A DNA stretch of 6,337 bases, from positions 1 through 6,337 of the forward strand of contig JAIELO010000074.1 in assembly GCA_019752915.1 (NCBI GenBank), in the 5' to 3' direction. Of the stretch, positions 1-5,074 are shown piece by piece (position 1 is the first letter of the stretch; every line of letters begins with the position of its first letter). Made by a program: the position numbers and the translations under genes. Source of the stretch: Burkholderiaceae bacterium (GTDB lineage: Bacteria > Pseudomonadota > Gammaproteobacteria > Burkholderiales > Burkholderiaceae_D). Below the pieces are notes generated by a model, which made no database searches, had not been told where the DNA came from, and was given only the letters and a program-made list of their open reading frames with translations.

Positions 1-449
1 CCTGAAACGCCCGCCTGTCCGGTGCTGACGATGCGCCGTGTCAGCGGTGTATCGCTGAGTTGCGCCAGCGCGCTACCGTAAGGGCGGCGGGTGGAGAGCA
101 AGAGCTGGCCTGAGGCATCGAGCAATACGATGCTATCAACATGCAATTGATCTACCAGCTTACTGGCGCGGGCATGAAAGTCGCGCAGGCTGGCTGCGTG
201 CAGCAGGTGCGAGCCGGCCAGCGTCTGCAGTGCCAACTGGGTAGCGCGTATTTCGCGGTCGGCTGCCGCACTGATATGCCGGGCATGATTGAGAGTACTC
301 TCGATCAGCTGGGCTTCTTCCTGCTGGTAGACGTGGATAATCAGCAGCGCCAGTACCAGCGCCATCGGCAGGGTGCAGACTGCCACCAGCAAGGTGAGCA
401 GGTGGCGCACGCTGGTCGTTGCGGGAGGTAGTACGGGAATGGCGCTCAT
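1..449 (-). CDS. Membrane sensor protein, N-terminal part (histidine kinase or diguanylate cyclase class), cut by window edge
   Basis: The first 149 codons read without a stop and leave the window at base 1, so the output domain is not visible. Residues 1-15 are a short cytoplasmic lead. Residues 16-41 form one hydrophobic membrane segment ending HVYQQEE. Residues 42-149 form an extracytoplasmic sensor region that begins helical (RHISAAADREI) and contains the strand pattern SIVLLDASGQLLLSTRRPYG at 106-125, which is typical of Cache/PDC-type sensor domains. Such domains front histidine kinases, hybrid kinases and GGDEF proteins; I cannot choose among these from the sequence. The Hpt gene nearby on the same strand makes a (hybrid) kinase attractive, but that is inference. 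The ATG at 449 is the only usual start codon after an in-frame TGA at 495-497. No clear Shine-Dalgarno sequence precedes it. A plausible promoter lies at 481-509. Confidence 0.8.
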   Translation of the reverse strand, partial: MSAIPVLPPATTSVRHLLTLLVAVCTLPMALVLALLIIHVYQQEEAQLIESTLNHARHISAAADREIRATQLALQTLAGSHLLHAASLRDFHARASKLVDQLHVDSIVLLDASGQLLLSTRRPYGSALAQLSDTPLTRRIVSTGQAGVS

Positions 450-480
450 GGAACCCGTGAAGGAGAGGCTGGCGCGATTG

Positions 481-509
481 ATTGTAGTGAAGATTCACCC
501 ACCTCACAA
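481..509 (-). promoter_or_regulatory. Sigma-70-like promoter for the sensor gene
   Basis: Read on the minus strand, TTGTGA (509-504, 4 of 6 to TTGACA) is separated by exactly 17 bases from TACAAT (486-481, 5 of 6 to TATAAT). This would start RNA near 474, about 25 bases before the ATG at 449. It is the best-formed two-box promoter in the window, although found only by eye. Confidence 0.5.
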
Positions 510-556
510 CCGCAGGGATGAAAGCGTGGTGTGCAGGCCGCACTATCAGTTTTCGC

Positions 557-570
557 TTTTTAATTAAAAA
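557..570. repeat. 14-bp perfect AT palindrome
   Basis: TTTTTAATTAAAAA reads identically on both strands and sits in the only strongly AT-rich patch of this GC-rich region. It lies roughly 80-100 bases upstream of both inferred transcription starts (about 474 and 671). That is too far to act as a simple UP element, but it suits a site for a nucleoid-associated protein or regulator. Function is unknown. Confidence 0.4.
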
Positions 571-655
571 ATATTTCCTCATTCGGACGAGGCCGTTTCG
601 CTGCCCGATTGTCGCGTTTCCGCCCCGCTGGGCGCGCAGACGGGAGACGCGAACC

Positions 656-664
656 TGCTATGAT
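656..664 (+). promoter_or_regulatory. Extended -10 promoter for the zinc-ribbon gene
   Basis: TGCTATGAT combines the TGn extension with a 5-of-6 -10 box (TATGAT at 659-664). No good -35 box lies 16-18 bases upstream, which extended -10 promoters can tolerate. RNA would start near 671, leaving a leader of about 83 bases before GTG 754. Confidence 0.4.
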
Positions 665-740
665 GAATCGCTTGAGAAATCTCATGCCTACGTTATTCCG
701 CTGAAGTAATCTTGCAACGTTGACCTGAGCACGGCCCTGG

Positions 741-748
741 AAAGGAGG
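741..748 (+). promoter_or_regulatory. Strong ribosome binding site for GTG 754
   Basis: AAAGGAGG ends five bases before GTG 754, a near-complete match to the 16S anti-Shine-Dalgarno sequence. It decides both the start codon and the reality of this small gene. Most other starts in the window have weak or no such site. Confidence 0.85.
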
Positions 749-753
749 CGATC

Positions 754-957
754 GTGGATCCGACACAAGAGAGCGTACAGGATGACAAGGCGGGTGCGCC
801 CGCTGCCACGTCCGCCCCCGTGCCAATACGCGCCCGTCAGGCGCTGCCACCCAAAGGGGCTTGCTGGTACTGTGATAAACCGCTCGATAATGTGCGCCGC
901 TTCTGCGACAAGGAGTGTGCCGACGCGTTTGACGAGGAAAAGGAATACACCCGCTAG
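754..957 (+). CDS. Small zinc-ribbon-like protein, 67 aa, function unknown
   Basis: The 67-residue product has a polar, Ala/Pro-rich, probably disordered N-terminus (residues 1-34). A compact C-terminal cysteine module follows: C37-x2-C40 in CWYCDKPL, then RRF and C51-x3-C55 (CDKEC), ending ADAFDEEKEYTR. Four cysteines in this pattern, with KP after the first pair and FC before the second, resemble short zinc-ribbon proteins of the DUF2116 kind; that assignment is from memory of the pattern. One Zn(II) ion is the expected ligand. No membrane segment or signal peptide is seen, so it should be cytosolic. Translation starts at GTG, fixed by the strong AAAGGAGG at 741-748. The gene has its own extended -10 promoter and converges on the Hpt gene 48 bases downstream. 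The cysteine module suggests protein or nucleic-acid binding, but no role can be assigned. Confidence 0.8.
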   Translation: MDPTQESVQDDKAGAPAATSAPVPIRARQALPPKGACWYCDKPLDNVRRFCDKECADAFDEEKEYTR

Positions 958-972
958 GGATCGCCTCACCCT

Positions 973-1006
973 GCGGGGCAGCGGCGCAGTTTGCTGCAAC
1001 CCCCGC
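973..1006. terminator. Candidate hairpin between the convergent zinc-ribbon and Hpt genes
   Basis: GCGGGG (973-978) pairs with CCCCGC (1001-1006), and inside it CAGC (979-982) pairs with GCTG (993-996) across a four-base bulge. The outer arm touches the last base of the Hpt stop codon (1006-1008). No T-run follows on either strand, so it is not a standard intrinsic terminator. It could act as a bidirectional 3'-end barrier. Confidence 0.3.
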
Positions 1007-1587
1007 TACGAGGGCGTGCTCAACTCGGCAGGCAACAAGGCCAGTGCGGCCACATAATCAAATTGCAGTACCTGCTGGCGCAGCGCAGCGTAACGCTCTT
1101 CGCCGAGCGCCTGCGTGAGGGCAACCGCCGACTGTTCGACCACATCGACCGCTGCCCCGTCGCCGATATCGAGCAGCTTGGCCAGATGCTGCAGCAGTGC
1201 CAGTGAGGTCGGCATATGACTGGCGACATAGGGCGGCGCTGGCGCTGCCGGCTGTTGCTGGTGCAGCAGCACCTCGATCTGATCCAGTAAAGCCTGCAAG
1301 GCCGCCTCCAGTGCCGCCAGCGTGCTGTCATTGCCGGCGCTTTCCAGAGCATGGGCCAGACGCGCGACCTGACGCGCGCCGATCATGCCGGCGGCGCCTT
1401 TCAGGGTGTGGGCGATGCGCGCTGCCGTGACGACATCGCCGCGCGCCTGCGCGGCGCGGGCCTGGGCCGGTGCATCCTGATAGCGCTGCTGGAAACGTTG
1501 CAGAATTTGCTGGTAGAGTGCCCGATCACCCATCAGTTGCTGCAGGCCGGTGCCGGTATCGAGTACGTCGGTGTCAGGTGTCATCAT
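1006..1587 (-). CDS. Stand-alone histidine phosphotransfer (Hpt) protein, 193 aa
   Basis: Residues 15-115 form an Hpt four-helix domain: the opening helix LMGDRALYQQILQRFQQRY, then the phospho-acceptor motif AHTLKGAAGMIGA with His60, Lys63 and Gly64. Such proteins carry phosphoryl groups from a hybrid kinase receiver to a response regulator in the cytosol. A Gln/Pro linker (about 114-125) leads to a second helical part (about 128-190) ending FDYVAALALLPAE. This tail is usually seen at the C-terminus of BarA/EvgS-like hybrid sensor kinases, so the protein looks like the end of such a kinase encoded alone. It is not a visible fragment: an in-frame TAG lies at 1648-1650, and ATG 1587 (followed by ATG 1584) is the only usual start after it. 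No kinase or receiver domain is present. The start lacks a clear Shine-Dalgarno sequence. Partner unknown; the sensor at 1-449 on the same strand is a candidate. Confidence 0.85.
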   Translation of the reverse strand: MMTPDTDVLDTGTGLQQLMGDRALYQQILQRFQQRYQDAPAQARAAQARGDVVTAARIAHTLKGAAGMIGARQVARLAHALESAGNDSTLAALEAALQALLDQIEVLLHQQQPAAPAPPYVASHMPTSLALLQHLAKLLDIGDGAAVDVVEQSAVALTQALGEERYAALRQQVLQFDYVAALALLPAELSTPS

Positions 1588-1642
1588 GTGCAGCAGCAGA
1601 GGTGGAGAGGCTGGCGCAAAGTCTGCGGTGAATAGGACAACA

Positions 1643-1676
1643 CTATTCTATGCCAGATTTCAGCTTGATAGCATAG
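1643..1676. repeat. Spaced inverted repeat in the Hpt/pssA divergent region
   Basis: CTATTCTAT (1643-1651) and ATAGCATAG (1668-1676) are inverted copies matching at 8 of 9 positions, 16 bases apart. The left arm contains, on the minus strand, TAGAAT (1650-1645), a 5-of-6 -10 box for the Hpt gene, but no good -35 box accompanies it. The layout suits a dimeric regulator site covering the Hpt promoter and lying upstream of pssA. No regulator is identified. Confidence 0.35.
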
Positions 1677-1698
1677 CGCGATGGGCCGGGCGGCGCGG

Positions 1699-1704
1699 TA
1701 AAAT
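1699..1704 (+). promoter_or_regulatory. Weak -10 candidate for pssA
   Basis: TAAAAT matches the -10 consensus at 5 of 6 positions, but no -35 box lies at 16-18 bases. TTGATA at 1665-1670 is too far away (28 bases) to pair with it. It is listed as the best plus-strand candidate before pssA, with low certainty. Confidence 0.2.
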
Positions 1705-1752
1705 GGCGCGTGCCCGAGGTTTGCCGGGTCTTTTTTAGGGAATGCCGCTGTT

Positions 1753-2532
1753 TTGAAACCACATCATCACGCGCGCGTGCAGCGCGCCAAATTCGCTCTG
1801 CCCAGCATGGTCACGCTGATGTCGATCGCCTGCGGCTTCGGCAGCATCGTCATTTCGGTGGATAACGCCCGCATCGGCGCGCCCCATGACTACCGTCTGG
1901 CCGCCATTCTGCTGGTGCTGGCGGGCGTGTTCGATGCGCTCGACGGCTTGGTGGCGCGCGCCACCAACACCACCTCGGACTTCGGCATGCAGCTCGATTC
2001 GATCGCCGATGTGATGAATTTCGGCTGTGCACCGGGTTTACTGCTGTACTGCTACGGCTTTGTCCAGCTGGGTGCCGAGATGCCCACGCTGCTGCGTCTG
2101 GGCGGGATCGCCAGCTTCTTCTTTGTGGCCTGCGGCGCGCTGCGGCTGGCCCGCTTCAATGTGAATGTGGGCCGCACCGATCCCCGTTATTTCGTCGGTA
2201 TGCCGATCACGGCGGGCGCGGCCTGCGTGGCCTCGGTGGTGGTGGCCTGGCCCCATCCGGCCGCCGATGCGCTGCATGGCGGCTTGATTGTGGCGCTGCT
2301 GTTCGCAGTGGGCGGCCTGATGGTGTCGACGGTACGCTTCCCTAGTTCCAAACAGAAGAAGAGTACGCTGGCGCTGGTGCTCCTGCTGGTCAATCTGGGC
2401 TTGCTGGTGTATCTGCAAGCGCTGTATTTTGCGCTGTTCTTTGCCGTCTACATCGCGCTGACGCTGGCCTTGAATCTGGCCTGGCGGCGCGGCTGGCGCG
2501 GTATCGCGCCGCCGCAGATTTTCCACGACTAA
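1753..2532 (+). CDS. pssA: CDP-diacylglycerol-serine O-phosphatidyltransferase
   Basis: This inner-membrane enzyme joins CDP-diacylglycerol and L-serine to make phosphatidylserine, the precursor of phosphatidylethanolamine. The CDP-alcohol phosphatidyltransferase signature D-x2-DG-x2-AR-x8-G-x3-D-x3-D is complete: Asp61, Asp64, Gly65, Ala68, Arg69, Gly78, Asp82 and Asp86. These bind the metal ions and CDP group. Several hydrophobic segments span the 259 residues, including about 19-36, 49-60, 110-127, 157-169, 178-193 and 204-243. The length fits the family. The class is certain; serine as acceptor is inferred from overall resemblance (LARFNV after the second segment). The start is taken as TTG 1753. 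AGGG at 1737-1740 is its only ribosome-binding candidate, at a long 12-base spacing. The next in-frame choices are GTG 1777 (codon 9) and ATG 1807 (codon 19), which would cut into the first conserved segment. The gene converges on the aldo/keto reductase with a 12-base gap. Confidence 0.92.
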   Translation: MKPHHHARVQRAKFALPSMVTLMSIACGFGSIVISVDNARIGAPHDYRLAAILLVLAGVFDALDGLVARATNTTSDFGMQLDSIADVMNFGCAPGLLLYCYGFVQLGAEMPTLLRLGGIASFFFVACGALRLARFNVNVGRTDPRYFVGMPITAGAACVASVVVAWPHPAADALHGGLIVALLFAVGGLMVSTVRFPSSKQKKSTLALVLLLVNLGLLVYLQALYFALFFAVYIALTLALNLAWRRGWRGIAPPQIFHD

Positions 2533-2544
2533 CTGCCCGCTTAA

Positions 2545-3471
2545 TCAGGCCACTTCATGGCCGCGTGCCGCGCGCAGGATGCCGAACCACTGACTGCGGC
2601 TCAGGCTGAACTGGGTGGCTTCAGCGGCCTCGGCAATTGCTTCGATCCGGCCTGAGCCCGTCAGCGGAATCGGCCGCGACGGCAGTTGCATAATCCACGC
2701 AAACACCACACTGGCGAACGGCCGCTGCAGTTCAGCCGCGACCTGTGCAATGGCGTCCCGCACGCGCACCCCGGCCGCATCGCTGCTGCCGAACAGGCGG
2801 CCACCGGCCAGTGGTGACCAGATCATCGGTGCCACGCCGAGATCCTGCAATCCATCGAAACTCTCATCGAACATCGGCGCCAGATGCAGGGGTGAGAATT
2901 CCACCTGATTAGTGCTCAGGGCGATGCGGCGGTTCAGGCACTCGAACTGGTGGCGGCTGAAATTGGAGACGCCGAAATGCTGCACCTTGCCGGCCTGTCG
3001 CAGTGCGTGGAAGGTGTCGGCGATCTGGTCGAAATCCATCAGCGGATCGGGACGGTGGATCAGCAGCAGATCCAGATGGTCGGTGCCCAGCTGGCGCAGC
3101 GATTGCTCGACCGAGGTAGTAATGTGGCTGGCGCTGGTGTCGTAATGCTGGATGGTGTGGGCCGGACGCGCTGCATTGACCAGCTTGATACCGCATTTGC
3201 TCACCAGTTGCATGCGCTGGCGTAGCCCCGGTTGCAAGGCCAGCGCTTCGCCAAATAGTGCCTCCACCCCGTAATCACCGTAAATGTCGGCATGGTCAAA
3301 ACTATTCACGCCCAGCTCTAAACACTGCTCGATCAGGCGCAGGCGCTGTTGCGGCGTTAGCTGCCACTGCTGCATGCGCCACATGCCGGCCACGATGCGC
3401 GACAGGCGCAAGCCTTCGCTGCGGGTGGTGATGGCAGGGCAGGATGGCTGGGACGACTGCGGTGCAGACAT
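2545..3471 (-). CDS. ydhF: Aldo/keto reductase, YdhF family
   Basis: A 308-residue NAD(P)H-dependent oxidoreductase of the aldo/keto reductase (beta/alpha)8-barrel superfamily, cytosolic, acting on an unknown carbonyl substrate. The catalytic tetrad is complete: Asp59 and Tyr64 in FDHADIYGDYG, Lys92 in VSKCG, and His139 in LLIHRPDPLMD. Later conserved stretches include GKVQHFGVSNFS, STNQVEFSP, and the cofactor-binding end ITGSG-like PLTGSGRIEAI. HADIYG, SKCGI, DHLDLLLIHRPDPLMD and the RSQWFGILRAARGHEV-type C-terminus match my memory of E. coli YdhF (about 298 residues). The physiological role of that family is not established, so the symbol marks family only. The N-terminus is slightly longer (about 10 Ser/Pro/Gln-rich residues). 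ATG 3471 is preceded by a weak GAAAG. A consensus -10 box and a dyad lie just upstream; the EAL-HDOD gene diverges from the same region. Confidence 0.9.
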   Translation of the reverse strand: MSAPQSSQPSCPAITTRSEGLRLSRIVAGMWRMQQWQLTPQQRLRLIEQCLELGVNSFDHADIYGDYGVEALFGEALALQPGLRQRMQLVSKCGIKLVNAARPAHTIQHYDTSASHITTSVEQSLRQLGTDHLDLLLIHRPDPLMDFDQIADTFHALRQAGKVQHFGVSNFSRHQFECLNRRIALSTNQVEFSPLHLAPMFDESFDGLQDLGVAPMIWSPLAGGRLFGSSDAAGVRVRDAIAQVAAELQRPFASVVFAWIMQLPSRPIPLTGSGRIEAIAEAAEATQFSLSRSQWFGILRAARGHEVA

Positions 3472-3503
3472 GGCGGACTTTCGTGTGGAGGATCAAGGCG
3501 CTG

Positions 3504-3509
3504 ATTATA
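3504..3509 (-). promoter_or_regulatory. Consensus -10 box for the aldo/keto reductase
   Basis: On the minus strand this is a perfect TATAAT. The hexamer 17 bases upstream (3532-3527, GTAATA) matches the -35 consensus at only 3 of 6 positions. RNA would start near 3497, about 26 bases before the ATG at 3471. The poor -35 and the overlapping dyad (3519-3533) suggest that an activator or repressor controls it. Confidence 0.5.
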
Positions 3510-3518
3510 CCGAGTCGC

Positions 3519-3533
3519 TGTAACTTTATTACA
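3519..3533. repeat. Operator-like dyad TGTAA-N5-TTACA
   Basis: A perfect 5-bp inverted repeat with a 5-base centre (CTTTA) covers the -35 region of the inferred aldo/keto reductase promoter. Symmetry and position are those of a dimeric regulator site. It could also affect the divergent EAL-HDOD gene. No matching known regulator is claimed. Confidence 0.4.
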
Positions 3534-3589
3534 TGCGCGATGGCAGGCCGTGGGGAAATGTCATGCTGGGTGGAATTGCGGGTTCACTG

Positions 3590-3595
3590 TATGAT
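3590..3595 (+). promoter_or_regulatory. Possible -10 box for the EAL-HDOD gene
   Basis: TATGAT matches the -10 consensus at 5 of 6 positions; no good -35 box is visible. RNA would start near 3602, about 26 bases before GTG 3628. This fits the later start codon and would exclude translation from GTG 3601. Confidence 0.3.
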
Positions 3596-3615
3596 CGGCC
3601 GTGCATGCAGCAGAT

Positions 3616-3621
3616 GGAGAG
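3616..3621 (+). promoter_or_regulatory. Ribosome binding site that decides start at GTG 3628
   Basis: GGAGAG ends six bases before GTG 3628, a normal Shine-Dalgarno placement. The alternative GTG at 3601 in the same frame has no such site, so this element argues for the shorter protein. Confidence 0.65.
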
Positions 3622-3627
3622 CCAGTA

Positions 3628-4965
3628 GTGGGAATTTTTTCGTGGCCATGGTGGCCATCGTGGTTAGGCAAGCGCGGCTTGGCTCATGGTATTGCGGCGC
3701 CGGCGTCGGCGCAGCTTGCGGCAGCGTCGCCGCATCCAGTCGACGCCGCAGCGCTGGTGCTGCGTGCCGAAATAGTGGATCAGCGTAACCGTCTGTGCGG
3801 TTACCGCTTCAGTGCAACGGCCCGCCAGCCGGGCGCGCCGTTGCCGGAGGCGGCACTGCTGGCAGCCTTGCTGGCGGCGCGCGTGCCCGAATTTGCACAG
3901 CGGCGAATCGCGCTGGTGCCGCTCAGCTTGGATGCCGTCACCTTCGGGCGTCAGCTACCACTGCTGGCGCCGCACACCCTGTTTCTGCTGGACCGCCGGC
4001 ATAGCGAACTCGCCGTCGAACAACTGGCCGGTCGCATGGCGGCGCTGCGCGAGAGTGGCGCCCGGCTGGCGCTGCGCGGCGCCTCGCTGGCGCAGGAAGA
4101 TGCACCTTTGCTGGCCTTGTGCGATGTGCTGATGCTGTACCCGAATGAACACGCGCTGCCGGCATTCCAGTCCATGCTCAGGCAGTTGCGGCTGCGCTAT
4201 CCGGCACTCAAGCTGTGCGCGGACGGGCTGGAATCATGGGATGAGCAGCGCATGTGTCGTGCGTGGGGCTGCGATTATTTCATGGGGCCTTTCCTTACCA
4301 CTCCGGATCGCGACGATGGCGAAGCCAAGCTCGATCAGAGCCGCATGACCTCGCTCGAGCTGCTCAATCTGCTGCGCACGGAAGCGCCATTGCCAGCCCT
4401 GATTGACGTGGTCAAGCGCGATCCCGGGATGACTTACCAGATCCTGCAATGGGCGAATGCCCCCGCGCACGGACTCGGCGCCAAAGTTACGGGGCTGCAG
4501 CAAGCGTTTCTGGTACTGGGCCGCAATCAGTTGTACCGCGCGGTGACGGTGTCGATGTTCCGGCTCGGCGCCGGCAGCCATCAGGAACGCGATGAAACGC
4601 TGCTGGAAGTGGCACTGACGCGGGCCCGCTTCATGGAAACCTGCAGCCATTTGCCACAGACCCAGCGCGACGAGTTATTTCTGGTGGGGATGCTGTCGCT
4701 GCTCGATGTGTTGCTCGGGGTGCCGATGGCGCAGCTGCTCGACAGCATGCAGTTGTCGGAAGAAATCCGTGAGGTGTTGCTGGCGAACCGGGGACCGTAT
4801 GCCCCGTATCTGATGCTGGCGCTACTGCTCGAACGCGACAAGGTGGCTGCAGCGCTGGCACAAGGGCAGCGCTTGGGTCTGGAAGTCGACCGGCTGGCGG
4901 ACTCGGGGCAGGCGGCGTTTGAATGGGCGCAGCAGGCGTTGCACCATGGTGCTGCTGCCGACTAG
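3628..4965 (+). CDS. EAL-like/HDOD two-domain signalling protein with degenerate EAL half
   Basis: The 445-residue product starts MGIFSWPWWP. Residues about 40-235 resemble an EAL (c-di-GMP phosphodiesterase) fold, ending with CADGLESWDEQ and GCDYFMGPFLTTP, the counterparts of the usual AEGVET and GCD-x-x-QGY blocks. Catalytic features are lost: Arg60 replaces the first Glu of the EAL motif (GYRFSA), Asp199 replaces the Glu of AEGVE, and Met219 replaces the usual Gln. Hydrolysis of c-di-GMP is therefore unlikely. Residues about 240-430 form an HDOD domain (LLNLLRTEAPLPALIDVV, RDPGMTYQILQWAN, then a GL-x-x-KVTGLQQAFLVLG stretch). Its class lacks HD hydrolase residues and usually serves as a signalling scaffold. 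The YuxH/CdgJ-like architecture and length of about 410-450 fit. Such proteins are tied to motility and c-di-GMP signalling in some bacteria; the partner here is unknown. GTG 3628 is preferred to GTG 3601 because of GGAGAG at 3616-3621. Confidence 0.88.
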   Translation: MGIFSWPWWPSWLGKRGLAHGIAAPASAQLAAASPHPVDAAALVLRAEIVDQRNRLCGYRFSATARQPGAPLPEAALLAALLAARVPEFAQRRIALVPLSLDAVTFGRQLPLLAPHTLFLLDRRHSELAVEQLAGRMAALRESGARLALRGASLAQEDAPLLALCDVLMLYPNEHALPAFQSMLRQLRLRYPALKLCADGLESWDEQRMCRAWGCDYFMGPFLTTPDRDDGEAKLDQSRMTSLELLNLLRTEAPLPALIDVVKRDPGMTYQILQWANAPAHGLGAKVTGLQQAFLVLGRNQLYRAVTVSMFRLGAGSHQERDETLLEVALTRARFMETCSHLPQTQRDELFLVGMLSLLDVLLGVPMAQLLDSMQLSEEIREVLLANRGPYAPYLMLALLLERDKVAAALAQGQRLGLEVDRLADSGQAAFEWAQQALHHGAAAD

Positions 4966-4968
4966 CTT

Positions 4969-5003
4969 GCCCATCAGTTGGCCCATCAGTTGGCCATCCG
5001 CTG
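4969..5003. repeat. 12-bp tandem repeat after the EAL-HDOD stop codon
   Basis: GCCCATCAGTTG occurs twice head to tail (4969-4980 and 4981-4992), followed by a decayed third copy GCCATCCGCTG (4993-5003). It starts three bases after the stop codon and probably arose by slippage. The third copy runs into the next hairpin (4998-5019). Confidence 0.7.
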
Positions 5004-5019
5004 GCCGACGCGCCAGTGG
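4998..5019. terminator. 8-bp hairpin downstream of the EAL-HDOD gene
   Basis: CCGCTGGC (4998-5005) pairs with GCCAGTGG (5012-5019) around a 6-base loop, with one G-T wobble. No T-run follows, so it is a possible 3'-end stabiliser or Rho-dependent stop element rather than a standard terminator. Confidence 0.3.
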
Positions 5020-5037
5020 ATGAGTCGGCGCCAGACC

Positions 5038-5056
5038 GACCCGCCAAGGACGGGTC
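5038..5056. terminator. Candidate bidirectional hairpin between the EAL-HDOD and carboxypeptidase genes
   Basis: GACCCG (5038-5043) pairs perfectly with CGGGTC (5051-5056) around the 7-base loop CCAAGGA, midway between two convergent stop codons (4965 and 5075). Position favours a shared transcription end. The lack of a T-tract on either side keeps confidence moderate. Confidence 0.4.
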
Positions 5057-5074
5057 TGTCCGGTTACGACCGAG

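Larger units (their letters stand above)
450..753. other. Divergent intergenic region between the sensor and the zinc-ribbon gene
   Basis: About 300 bases without a convincing gene. From the sensor side it holds that gene's promoter (481-509), an AT-rich patch (about 549-580) with a 14-bp perfect palindrome, an extended -10 box facing the zinc-ribbon gene (656-664), a small dyad TGAGA-AA-TCTCA (673-684) at the start of its inferred leader, and a strong ribosome binding site (741-748). Short reading frames across it on both strands lack family features and ribosome binding sites, and I treat them as chance. Confidence 0.6.

Noticed and set aside
160..582. Long open frame of 140 codons on the minus strand overlapping the sensor gene.
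   Set aside because: It is Arg/Pro/His-rich with no family features. The other minus-strand frame encodes a convincing membrane sensor, so this is a frame shadow in GC-rich DNA.
1665..1704. TTGATA (1665-1670) and TAAAAT (1699-1704) as a two-box promoter for pssA.
   Set aside because: The spacer is 28 bases, far from the 16-18 needed; only the -10 candidate is kept, at low confidence.
2038..2526. A 162-codon minus-strand frame opposite pssA.
   Set aside because: Its composition is Gln/Arg/His-rich, the typical shadow of a hydrophobic membrane protein gene; pssA on the plus strand has the full enzyme signature.
2548..2562. Hairpin GGCCA-CTTCA-TGGCC at the pssA/aldo-keto reductase junction as a shared terminator.
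   Set aside because: The stem has only five pairs, no T-run follows on either strand, and it lies within the reductase's last codons; too weak to annotate.
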